From: Elysia crispata
Taxonomy: Eukaryota > Mollusca > Gastropoda > Plakobranchidae
Length of the DNA stretch: 64,000 nucleotides
Assembly: GCA_033675545.1 (NCBI GenBank)
Contig: JAWDGP010003545.1
Location: 476,501 to 540,500, forward strand
Reading direction: 5' to 3'
Below the pieces are notes generated by a model, which was not told where the DNA came from, made no database searches, and saw nothing but the letters and a program-made list of their open reading frames with translations. Of the stretch, positions 1 to 10,849 are shown piece by piece. The translations under genes were made by a program, and so were the position numbers. Numbering within the stretch: the first letter of the stretch is position 1; each line of letters opens with the position of its first letter.

Positions 1-401
1 TTAATGCATTTTAACTTGTTTTTTGTTACTGGGAAGTTTGACCTGGAACAACACCAGTTAGTATTAAAGTTCTCTTTCCAAGAAATTTTTCAACTGATAA
101 GATGGCTGGGATGTCCCCACCTGAAACTTACAAGGTACAGGGTTGGGTAGCAGTTTTGGTGGTGGATCGTAGAGAAAAAATTCTATGTGTTCCTTTGTTG
201 TAGAATTTCCATGTATCTATGCCTTAATCTCAACCACTTCTTCAATGCCCTCAGACCTAATTTTTCTGCATAACAAAAACTTTACTAGTGTGTCATAAAA
301 CTATGACATAAAGACTTTCGATTAAGGATAGAAAGGGATGAAGCAACAATCAAGGAAATGCAGAAAAGTGAAGAGATAGCCTCAGAGATTTATGTACTGA
401 C

Positions 402-3400
402 CTGTTGAAGAAAATCTCCAGACTCAGTGTACAAATTAACTACATGATTTAATGTGTCCACAAGTAGGATCTGACCCAGAGGAGTGACACAAACTCCTCC
501 AGCTTGAACTGCAAGGCCAGCTGTATGTGACTGTGGGTAGAACCGACCCAAGCTTGTGCCTTCACTTGAATACATGTATACACGACCATCTTCTGGATCA
601 CTCACGATTATCTGAAATATTAGTAGGATAAAAGGATACGTTCATTTTAAAATTGTTTCTGGCTTGCCATAAGAAGCACATTTTATCTTAGCTAATTTAA
701 AGTCAAAGCAAATTTTTAAAATTTACAAGATTGCAAAATATATCTCTCACAAATAGATAGATCTAGGGCAGTACAAGACAATTAAAATGGCTTATTATAC
801 CCTTCCCTCTAATTCCCCAAATGAGCTATTGGAATTCTTAATTGGCAGATTTCTTATAAGTGTCATATATTTCACTTCAGCCCTTATGACTACTGATTAT
901 TAGACTTACACCCATAGCCCATATTAGATGATGTATGACCTGTAACTACAGGTATTCACTTAAGTGGGGAATGTGTTGTTTATGTATGTAAATACTGTTT
1001 TTCTTAGATTTAGATATATCAGTATTGTTTATTACCTTTGCAAGCTAATGTACATAATATGGCAAACTATGACACCTTATATTAGATATGTGTTGGAAAA
1101 TAAAAAAGGGAATAAAACACTAATATGTTAACATACTTGCCTTTAAAGCATTAGTTTTAAATACCACATGATTTAGTTTTTAAAAAATTGAATGTCAAGA
1201 AAGGTACTCATTTGATGTCAAGATGTGCTGAAAGAGTGATAAAAACAACCATATATGCACTTGAATGCAATTCTACTAGAGGAGTGTAGTTTATTATTCT
1301 TCATGTCTTATATCTTTGGGTAATTTGCAATTATTTTTTGATGGTGTAGGACATGAAAAATAAGAAGACAAAAGGTAAGATAGTAACTGAAAAAAGAAAT
1401 ATAAATGGACTTTGTGGGCAGGATTTTTTTGCACTTCATATAAACTTTAAGGTTGCAGATCATGATACAAAGAATTAGATGCATAGTTTGTTATGAGAAA
1501 CATTACGTTCATAAACATACTGAATTAAACTAAATAAACTGTGGAAGCTAGAACATTTTGGAAGCCTTTGTATATTGAACTAAATTAAGTCATATATTAT
1601 TTCTTAATGCAGCTGGTATGATTTTAAATATAAATCCTTTTGTGCCAAAAAATACCTCTGAATCCTGTGTCATACCAATCTGCACTGGTCCACCGCCTTT
1701 CCCTTTCAATCCAATGTGGAAACTGCGAAACAATTTTCCCTCATATGCATTGAACAAATGTACACTCTTCTGTATTGTAGCCACAGCCACATTCATTTCT
1801 CTGTCACAAGCCAAGCTAAATGGCTCACCAGGCACACTCACTGAGTACTTGAATTCAAAATTTTCAGCAAGAACCTGAGGATTGGTTTAGCAAGCTTGGT
1901 GAAAATTAAGAAAATTTAAGTAAATTAAAATTGCATGGTGGATTTATTTCATAAAGTGTGAGCTGGTCTTTTGTCATGATATATAGACTAAAAGGCATGA
2001 AAACAGAGATTACATGTGGTCCCAAATTCATATTTAGCATCTCTATATTTATTTCAGGACAATTTCAAGAATCATGACGTTTTCGTCTCTTTTAAAGTAA
2101 AGTATGATTGAAATGAGAACAACTTGTATCATACTTGCTTCATACTTAGGTTTCTAATAAATTGTGAAACACAATTATATGGATAAATATAAATCTAGTT
2201 TAGCGTGTAGCCACAAATACCACAAAGATAAACATAATAAAAATTGAACATTTTGCAGAACTTAGACAATTAAATAATAATTTAAAAAAGCACTTTTTCA
2301 AATCAGAGAGAAAACTTGACTTTTACATTTATTATAACAAATTAGTATCAAATTTATTGCCTTCGTTGAACATTACCCATATCTAAAAAATGCATATCCG
2401 TTTTTGACAAGACTATGATTAAGAATGGCTAGAGGCAAGTATTTTTTAAACTTTTCATACTTTTTGTCACTGTGTTATACTGACAGATTGAAATGTGAGA
2501 CTACTTTACAGTTTGACCATGTCTAGACCAGAGTGAGATCAGACATCTGTGAACCTTTGCAAATTACCCTGATATCAAAATAAGCATTTTGTTAGTTTAT
2601 AATTTTGTTTTAAAAACCCATATCACCTGAACTCTCTTGTTTTTCTTGTCAGCTACAGCAACATCTCCATTAGGAAGTTCCAATACATCACAAGGTTCAT
2701 TAAACTGAGTTTGTCCAGTACCAAGTGAGCCAACTTGCTTGATATACACACCACATTGGTTCAAATGTTGCACACGATGGTTCATTGAATCTGCTACAAG
2801 AATGTCACAGTCCATTGTTGTGCAAATACCACGAGGATAACTGAAATCTCCAGGTCCAGAACCACATTCACCAATCTTGTAAAGCATTTTGTCTGGTCTG
2901 GCCATGGCAAAGTCAAGGAAAATAAAGGTGCAGTAAATCATGGCAAGATTATGAATAAATAAATAAAAAGATGAATGAAAATGGGAGAGATAAGCAAGCA
3001 CATGAGAAAGAAAAAGAAAAAAAAGGCAGAAATTTTGACAAAATTGTTGAGATTTGAGCATGGTTTATTGTGTACCGTAATCAGCTTTTGACCAAAACCT
3101 GGACTTAGTTGAGACTAAAAAAGCAGAGAGAAGGTGCTTGATTCATACATCACTGCAAAGCTATATTCAATCATGCTAACTATTTATAAATCTAAAACCA
3201 TATATAAGAATTACAAAGTTATTAAAACAATTATTTGGACTTTTTTTGAGCTTTGCAAATTTGACTGAGATCATGAGACTTAAAAACAACACTTCACATA
3301 ATGCATCGACTGCCTTCATTTGATCATAACTGAAAAGTAAAACAGATTCTGGTACTGCAATCAGCTTTTGACCAAAACATGGTCTTAGTTGAGACTAAAA

Positions 3401-4606
3401 AAGCAGAGAGAAGGTGCTTAATTCATACATCACTGCAAAGCTATATTCAATCATGCTAACTATTTATAAATCTGAAACCATATATAAGAATTACAAATTT
3501 ATTAAAACAATTTATTTTGACTTTTTTGAGCTTTGCAAATTTGACTGAGATCACAAGACTTAAAAACAACAATTCACATAAAGCATCAACTGCCTTCATT
3601 TAAACTTAACTGAAAAGTAAAACAGATTCTGGTTTTACTTCTTTGTGCCTGGACTGGGATCCTCGTTTTTGTCATGAAGCTCATCCACTGCCCTGTATGT
3701 TTCTGTAATGCCATGAGAAAGGACCCATGTCTCAAATTCCCGCCGGTCAGTATGATCCTTCATTATATCATGTCTACCATCATGCACTGGAGGAGATAAA
3801 GACACAATGTTTATGTTTATCAAGAAAAGACAATTAAAAAAATGATAATACAAATATTAAACATAAAGCTAAGTAATTTAAAAATATAAATTATATAAAT
3901 TCTAGATGATCAAAAGCACCATTTTCAGAGACCAACTGAAGGACCTTCTTTTCTTTTTTACCAACCTTTGGCACCTAGGGACTTTCATGATTAATAATGT
4001 ATGTGCATATGTTTTGTTCATTCATGCATATTTTTCAAAATCTCCAAAAATTTAGGACATGAAGGAGAAAAAAAGCAACTATAGACTTATTTGGAATTGC
4101 TTTGTTAGATAGCTGGTCTTCAGTTACAAAAACTTCATTTACTATATATTTCACTAGATTTACGATAGGATCAAGTAAAATCTTAAAATAGTACCCATCA
4201 AAAAAGAGTTATGTCAAGTATTTGTGGGTCAACAGGGGTAAATCGGACCCTTACCATTAAGTCTTTACGAACTGAAAGAAGATGACAAATGTTAAATCTA
4301 GCTTTTTATGTCGAGAGGTATTTTGATTTGAGTGTTTTTAAGTAGTAAAAAATTTATATCTTTTATATTATGGGCTCAAGATATATAAAAGTGGCATAAG
4401 TCTAAATTGTCCTGGGTTCTTAACATTTGAAAATCTGAAAATTATGCATGGTTTCATTTTCTTTTACCTGGTCTGTCATGACGATTCCTAAATGTTTTTC
4501 TTCCCTCTTCATGATACAACTCTCTTAAATTCTTGACCCCGACTCTTGGAGGGTCTATTGTTAATCCATGTGGATAAACCCGGTAGTGTGACTGGTAGTC
4601 AACCAT
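402..4606 (-). CDS. NHL-repeat (beta-propeller) protein, 5' part, continues past left edge
   Basis: Five exons join in frame on the minus strand: 4606-4468, 3786-3639, 2897-2627, 1874-1656 and 611-402. They give 329 codons with consensus GT/AG borders and matching phases (1, 2, 0, 0, 0). The start ATG at 4606 lies just inside an acceptor (AG at 4609-4608), so a 5'UTR exon upstream is likely. Residues 1-95 are charged and unrecognised. From about residue 97 there are NHL-type blades: a motif ending ILVADSMNHRVQHL, a second ending DVAVADKKNKRVQV, a degenerate third and fourth, and one ending ILLVDTLNHVVNLY. NHL propellers bind proteins or RNA; the partner here is unknown. There is no RING, B-box or coiled coil in the visible part, so a TRIM-type ligase is not supported. 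The link between exon 2 and exon 3 is inferred: exon 2 also reads straight into a TAA at 3637-3635, so it could end a separate 95-residue protein. The last exon or exons are not identified with confidence. Confidence 0.7.
3073..3632. repeat. Tandem duplication, two copies of about 280 bp
   Basis: Two adjacent near-identical copies, about 3073-3352 and 3353-3632. Both contain the run beginning TCAGCTTTTGACCAAAAC (at 3081 and 3362) and both end AAACAGATTCTGG. A handful of substitutions separate them. The second copy stops a few bases from the exon 2 donor/stop of the NHL locus, so the duplication lies in the intron (or in the 3'UTR of the short form). Confidence 0.9.
3635..4606 (-). CDS. Alternative short product of the NHL locus (95 residues)
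   Basis: If the donor at 3638-3637 (AAGAA|GTAAAA) is not used, exons 4606-4468 and 3786-3635 encode a complete 95-residue protein ending PSPGTKK before TAA. The protein is hydrophilic and has no signal peptide or membrane segment. It resembles no family I can name with confidence. It could be a real short isoform made by intron retention, an independent small gene, or simply the unspliced read-through of the NHL gene. The phase match to the NHL exon (AA|A restoring lysine) favours the spliced reading. Confidence 0.35.
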
Positions 4607-4609
4607 GCT

Positions 4610-7013
4610 GATCCTTTACATCAAAAAGTGAAAAAAATTAATTAAAATTACATCATTAGTTAGTGTCAATAACACTTCATTTAGATAGCATATGAAATAA
4701 GCCATATTAGGGACTAAAGTGATTCAGAGAATATTTCCATTTTTGAAGAAGAAAAGGTACGTTTTAAAGGATCAAGCTAAATACTGAAGATGAAATATTT
4801 TGTATCATCGAACTTTTTCAAGATAATGTTGGAAAATTGACTTTTTTTGAGTGATAGAATCGGATCCCATTGAACCAGCACTATCACTAGCTTAATGAAT
4901 AGTCTCCGGATAAAGTTCTTTAGAAATCTTAGGGCACCTAAAACTAACTGCATAATAAATGTTTTAGACCTATGTATGGACACTGAAGAGCATGATTACT
5001 ATCATACATCTATATATTAACTAAATTAATCCAACTCAGATAGTGCAAAACAACATAAATAAAAGGCTATTGGTTGAAATAATAGGCCTACTTAAATACA
5101 TGCACATGTCTTTGTACACATACCAATTCCCTTTTTTTTTCGTGCTACATAAAAATAGTTCTCTCAATATTCTACTGGGATGACTATATATAATGAAAAA
5201 GCAACGGAGCAACTATATCTAAATTACTTTAACATCGCCCCCCTCTAATGGGAACATTGACCAAAGGAGCCGCCATTTTGATGCACATCTATGGCAACGG
5301 GTCGGATAATATAGTAATCGTGTAGTAAGATTTCAATTAAATACTTAATAGGCTTAACACTGATAACGCTGTTATTAATTTTAACGGGGTCCAACAAAAT
5401 AAAACTAAAAAACAAAAACAAACAAAAAAAAGCTACAAAAAACAGGACTTTTTGGTTTGACAACTGCTTGACAAAAGGGGCTAATGTGTAGTATAAATCT
5501 AAGCTCCTTTGAGGATATATGCGAAATTCTTTCTCAATACAATAAATCAGAGAATTGGCAGAAAACATAGAAAACCCACCCAGACACGATTGATGAGCGA
5601 GCGTTTCTCTGACAATAATACAGCTTATTTAAAAGCTACCTTGGAATCGTGATTTGCGAAAATATTTTATTTTCCTCATTCCTTTTATTTTCTTTGGCAA
5701 TGGGTACTTGAAACTTCTCAATACAACAAAAGTCTCTATACATTCTGTTACTGTAACTTAGATAAAGTTATAGTTCCCATTCTTCCGGACATATACCCAA
5801 ATAAATCATGGGTTTATACAAATTAAAGCAATCTAATCTATTGCGGGTTGTTTGTTTTCTTTACTTGCTTATTTGCTCAGTTATTGCTTTCTTCTAATTG
5901 CTTGTTTACCTAGTGAATATTTTCTACGTATTGATTGTTGATCCAGAAGACTCGAACAGGGCTATTGATTTTCATCCATATGGCTTGGCTTCAAATTGAA
6001 TGATATATTGTTCGGCTTAATTGTTGTGCTGTTGTCATGGTCACTCTCCGTACAAACAGAACATTTTGTTTGTCCCTTAGGGCGTATTAGACCAACTCGG
6101 AATTTCGATTAACATGTTTTATTCATAAAAATCTTTGTAATGGGTGTTTTTTTTTCCTTTGCGAGAGTTTTTGCTTTTGTCTGATTGATTTTTTTTCGCA
6201 ATTGTTTTACTGCCACTGCTGTTGGATTTGTTACAGTTTATTTAACAATCATTCTCATATTGGTTTTTTACGTTACTTGCTTTTTCATTACTTTTTTTTT
6301 TCAGAATCGAATATTAGAGAGTTTCGAAGCAGCGATTCGCGATCTCTCTCAATTAAGAACAACATTAAAAACAAATACATTTTTCTAAGAAATTATTTTT
6401 AAATTGTTATGAAATGGGAGAAAAGAGATTTACAATTATTGTTGATCACAATATTTTTTTTTCTATTTTGTGTTTCTTGTAACAAATAATTTTTTTTTCA
6501 CACATCTTTATTACTGCTACTGCCGTTAAATTTTAGTTGTTTTTATAATTTTCATTCCTTCAATACGAAGCAAAACTTAATTAACTTCGTAAGTCCAACA
6601 AAATAAAACAAAACAGTCGCAAACATGCCATGTCCTAGGCATCTCATACTATGGTGTTGATATTTAAAACAAATATACTTTCTGAGCTTTTAAATGGTGA
6701 AATTGTTTAAAATTGTAGAGCATTTTATTATTAATTAAAACATTCATTTTTTGTTATTTTTTTTACACCAAGGAGGAATGATTTTAGTCTTAAGAACTGT
6801 TTTTACAAATAACATAATTCCGACAATCGATTAATCTGGACTTGGAGCTAAAATTGATAAACGAGGAAAAAATGATTGCCCCTTGCTTCCTCTTGCAGGG
6901 CTCGAAACTTCTTTAAAACGAATCACTTGCAAAAGATTAAGAGCACAGCGACCACCCCGCCATTATCCTCCCACTGTTACATAGCGACTACTGCTAAACA
7001 TGCAACATTACCA
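4610..7013. other. Intergenic, AT-rich, no gene seen
   Basis: Apart from the putative promoter near 5.27 kb, only short spurious ORFs and poly-T tracts are present. No transposon ends or structural RNA were recognised. Confidence 0.6.
5240..5300 (-). promoter_or_regulatory. Possible promoter of the NHL gene: YY1-like site and RFX half-site
   Basis: On the minus strand, 5279-5269 reads AAAATGGCGGC, close to the YY1 initiator-type consensus. Nearby, about 5298-5288, is GTTGCCATAG, which resembles one half of an X-box bound by RFX factors. The sites lie about 0.65 kb upstream of the first NHL coding exon, where an untranslated first exon would be expected. Motif match only; no TATA box or transcript evidence. 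Confidence 0.3.
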
Positions 7014-7534
7014 AATCAATGATAACAGTATTTCACAGTTAATAGTTTTAGTAATCCCTTTATTCCCTCTTTAATTCCCCTTATTACTTCTTTAAGTCCA
7101 CCCGTTCTCGTCATTAAATCTTGAGGTAAAGGCATACATTGTACTTAATGATCCCCAGCAGTCATGAGTCAGCATGTGCAAGAGATGTAACGAAAACGGT
7201 TGGGAAATCCCTGACGTCAAAACCCGATGAATCAGCTTAGTTACGCGTTAGATACATCAGATGGGAGATCATAGCCACCTGGAGACAATGCCAGATATGG
7301 TCTTAAGTCTCCATCCTTCCATATGAGTCACCGATGACGCCCACAATTAAATTGTGCATCACATACTAATTTTAGAGTAGACTCCAACACGTAGTATGCC
7401 CTCCGTAAATTACATAAAAAGGTGTACATCTCAAACTAACTTTGCATTCGACCATCTAGCGAACGACCGTCAGTTCGACCAACATCCAGCCAGAGGCAGT
7501 CGGCACTGGGGAGGGGGGGGGGGGAAGGGCTTCC

Positions 7535-7736
7535 TGAGCCTTACTATACTGAGTCTTCATGAGCATTTGACTTTAATGAATGATTAAATCTATAGACACC
7601 GCACCCTGTCTTCATTCCATGAGACGATAGAAAGAGTGAAAGAAGACTTAACCATCCGTGCCAAGATCACCCCTAAGCTCTGTCGTTGAGCATTGTAAGC
7701 CACCGGGCCTACCCCGCCCCTTCACAAGAGCTTGCA
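7535..7736 (+). repeat. LTR-like direct repeat, copy 1
   Basis: About 202 bp starting TGAGCC and ending TTGCA, so it has TG…CA termini. It is followed by TTGGCGCCC, which resembles a tRNA primer-binding site. Copy 2 (8580-8776) is similar over its full length, and a 3' partial copy lies at 8888-8982. The pairing suggests LTRs of a small non-coding retroelement, but no matching target-site duplication flanks the pair, so the assignment is tentative. Confidence 0.45.
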
Positions 7737-8141
7737 TTGGCGCCCTTCATTCGCAGTCTATCGAATCCGACGTATGTCCAAATATAATATAGCATACTTA
7801 ATGAGCTAGATCTAGCAGCATCTTTTTATTTAGATAATTCATGGCAGATGTCAATAAATGTTAATCCAAACTCTGGAGGAAATCCTTCGGCATTAATGCG
7901 AACAAGTGGCTTTAATTTATTTGATTTAACGTCTACAAGAATATTCCGTTACAGTTTGATCAGTTAGCAAAACAGTCGATGAAGTTCTGATTTTGATGTT
8001 ATGCATTATATAGAGTTTTACTCGTTCTCATGGCTTAGTATGCCCTGGAAACTGATATTATATTTAGAGGTGAATTGAGACTGTTTCATTCTAAAACCTG
8101 TAACGCGCTGTATTTTGTGTACAAAATATAGACATTAGCTT

Positions 8142-8272
<131 letters not shown>

Positions 8273-8579
8273 ATATGAGACGGAGAAGTAGTATATTCAC
8301 TAGCCTACTTACCAATTTACGTCCGTCTGTTTATCAGTGTATAATTCCATCAATTGAGGAATGATTCCTGTTATCCTGTATCAATATTATCCATTATGTT
8401 CCTTGTAGTAATTTGTTCCACTGAATCGTACTGCATTTCTAAACATCACGAAGATATATGTGGACAACTATGTTGCAATTAATTTTATTATAATGTTAAT
8501 GTGTAGCCCAGACCTATGTTAAGATACATTGCTTATACCTGCGTTTAATATTCATTTCTGTAGCCTTTCTGAACCATCC

Positions 8580-8776
8580 TGAGCCTTACTATATTGAGTC
8601 TTTCTGAGCATTTAACTTTAACAAATCAATAAATCTTTTGACACTGCATCCTGTCTTCATTACATGAGACAATAGAAAGAGTGTAAGAAGACAACCAACG
8701 GTACTAAGAACCCTAAGCTCTGTCGTTGAGCATTGTAAGCCACCGAGTCTTCCCCGACCCTCCATAAGTGCTTGCA
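8580..8776 (+). repeat. LTR-like direct repeat, copy 2
   Basis: About 197 bp, TGAGCC…TTGCA, carrying CAATAAATC (polyadenylation-like) about 50 bp in. It is followed by TTGGTGTCC, the diverged counterpart of the sequence after copy 1. Confidence 0.45.
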
Positions 8777-8887
8777 TTGGTGTCCAATAAGGGAATTAAA
8801 GAAGTAATAGGAGAATTAAAGAAGGAATAAAGGGATTACTTAAACTATTGATTATAAAATAATATTATCATTGTTTTCTCAATAAAC

Positions 8888-8982
8888 CAAGGGTACCTAT
8901 CCCACACGTATTAAGAACTCTATATCTATCGTTCAGCATTGTAAGCCACCGGGCCTTCCCCGCCCGTACACAAATGCTTGCA
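8888..8982 (+). repeat. LTR-like repeat, 3' partial copy 3
   Basis: Shares CAGCATTGTAAGCCACCGGG and CCCCGCCC with copies 1 and 2 and stops at the same TTGCA, which supports that point as a true element boundary. Confidence 0.45.
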
Positions 8983-10014
8983 CTACTAAAATAGTAGGCC
9001 ATTAACATGAAGGTTTATCACTGTATGTATTAATATACATGTACATAAATCGTACATTCTGGTGCAAATATATATACGTCTGGGAAAAAAATGGGCATTT
9101 CCCTCGATCAAGCTTTTTCCTGCCCTTGAAGCTGAGCTAGCCACAGGTTAATGAGGACACGCAGATGTCCAGACTGAGCAAAAAAATTTTGTCCTTTCGT
9201 TTCAGTGGTTGCTAGGGTCGTCCGACATATTAGTTTTGGTCACAACAAACTTCCTTTCCATGACAACAAGCATAAAAAAAGAGCACCGTACCAGCATTTT
9301 TCCTGGCCTAAGTATAAAAATTTATAACTTATGTGGTTAATTTTCTACTGAGATTTAAGCCAACAAATTTTTATTTTTTTGTTCAATACATAAAAATAGG
9401 GAAACTAAGACAGTTTTAACTAAATTCCGGCCTGCTGTCGGCGCCTCCCCGCTATGGACTGAGGCTGTGAGAGATCACTCAAACTGCCGTCTTTCATTAT
9501 CATAATTTAAAAATAAATTAATAAAATAATATGAGACATCCATAAACTTACTCTGTAAATGTATTTAAATACATGACTCCAAAATATCAAGGTGCACCAA
9601 ACATATCTAGACTTAGATCAAGCTAGATCTAGATCTAGATCTAGTTCGAGTACGTCTGATTAAAACGCCCGAAGCAGTGACTATTGTGCCGTTTACTTAA
9701 GTCAACTAGATCTAGTGCTAGATTTAGATTTAGATATTTACAAAGTATATTCTTAATACAATACATGTAATTATTTAGCGAAGCCAGTGTAATCAAGGCC
9801 TAGTCTATCCGATGCATTAGAGGCACGATATCGTAGATCTACACGTTATAGCTTTTGTCAGACCAATCACCTAATTTTTTTATATATCGATCTACATGTA
9901 TTGCAATTTTAAAGCCATTGGTAGTAGAGTATGGTTGCCTAAAGAAAAGTCAAACCCTCACGTTTTTTCAAGCACAGAATATTCTGCCAATTGAATCATG
10001 TTTATATATATATA
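8983..10014. other. Intergenic, with a short CTAGAT repeat
   Basis: Nothing gene-like. At 9623-9645 there is a short perfect run of the palindrome-rich hexamer CTAGAT; the same hexamer builds the Ser-Arg tract of the piggyBac-like ORF at 23.8-24.3 kb. Confidence 0.5.
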
Positions 10015-10016
10015 TA

Positions 10017-10434
10017 CGAGGGGAGTGTGGGAAGCTGCAAAAAGGAATTCTTTTGCTTCATGACAATGCTCCAGCGCACAGATCACTGATGGCAGTTCAC
10101 ACATCGATGCAGTGTGGGTTCAAAATTCTCCTTCATCCGCCGTATTCACCAGATCTAGCACCATCTGACTTTTTCCTTTTCCCAAGTCTGAAAAAACATC
10201 TGAAGGGACAGCGTTTCCATAGCAATGAAGATGTCATATCTGCAGGAGAAGAATGGTTTGAGTCCCATCCGCAGTCATATTGCGCTCAAGGACTTTTGAA
10301 GGTCAAAGAAAGGTGGCAGAAATGTGTCGATATGCAGGGTGACTATGTGGAGAAGTAACAAAATGTGATGTAACTTTCAGCTCTCTAGCTTAATTCCTTC
10401 ATAGTTAGGGTAAAGACTTATTGAACTCCCCTCG
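10017..10434 (+). mobile_element. Mariner-family DNA transposon, internally deleted copy
   Basis: The ends match for about 10 bases: CGAGGGGAGT at 10017 and its reverse complement ACTCCCCTCG ending at 10434. Each is flanked by TA (10015-10016 and 10435-10436), the mariner/Tc target duplication. The right end continues as a typical mariner-like inverted repeat (GAGTTCAATAAGTC in reverse complement), but the left end runs directly into the middle of the transposase. About two thirds of the element has therefore been lost. Confidence 0.85.
10031..10358 (+). pseudogene. Mariner transposase, C-terminal fragment (DD34D)
   Basis: An open frame of about 110 codons from the GKLQKGILLLHDNAPAH block to a TAA at 10358. 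The second catalytic Asp (HDNAPAH) and third catalytic Asp (SPDLAPSD) are separated by exactly 34 residues, the DD34D spacing of mariner proper. The downstream FFLFPSLKKHLKG motif is also standard. The helix-turn-helix DNA-binding domain and the first catalytic Asp are missing, so the product cannot be active. The ORF formally opens upstream at 9855, but that part is outside the element. Confidence 0.9.
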
Positions 10435-10443
10435 TATGTATAT

Positions 10444-10577
10444 ATTACTCCGAACTTTTTCTAACTTTAAAGAATAAGCAGAAAAATAATACAACATTTA
10501 CTGTAAGAAATTCAATACCTCGAACAATTTTCGGAACAGAAGAAAAACCGAAAATAGTTTGCATCACATCGTGCATC

Positions 10578-10642
<65 letters not shown>

Positions 10643-10780
10643 TGCTCTAAACCTTTTCTAACTTTTAAAGAATAAGCAGAAAAATAATACATTTACTGTA
10701 AGAAATTCAGTACCTCGAACAATTGTCAGGACAGAAAAAAAAAACAAAACGAAATTAGTTTGCATCACATCGTGCATCCA
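10444..10780. repeat. Tandem duplication of about 140 bp with dinucleotide arrays
   Basis: Copies at about 10444-10579 and 10642-10780 share AAGAATAAGCAGAAAAATAA and TTTGCATCACATCGTGCATC. They are separated by a CA/TA/TG array (10578-10641), and the second is followed by a TA array. Confidence 0.85.
10578..10641. repeat. (CA)n(TA)n(TG)n palindromic microsatellite
   Basis: CA run, TA run, then TG run: the array is its own inverted repeat and can form a cruciform. Confidence 0.95.

Positions 10781-10781
<1 letters not shown>

Positions 10782-10829
<48 letters not shown>
10782..10829. repeat. (TA)n microsatellite
   Basis: Near-perfect TA run of about 48 bp after the second copy of the 140-bp duplication. 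Confidence 0.95.
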
Positions 10830-10835
<6 letters not shown>

Positions 10836-10849
10836 TATACTTATATATT

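Noticed and set aside
32..131. Possible last exon of the NHL gene on the minus strand
   Set aside because: The best-looking coding frame (starting GDIPAILSVEKFLG) is out of phase with the preceding exon, and the in-phase frame is only about 18 unconvincing codons.
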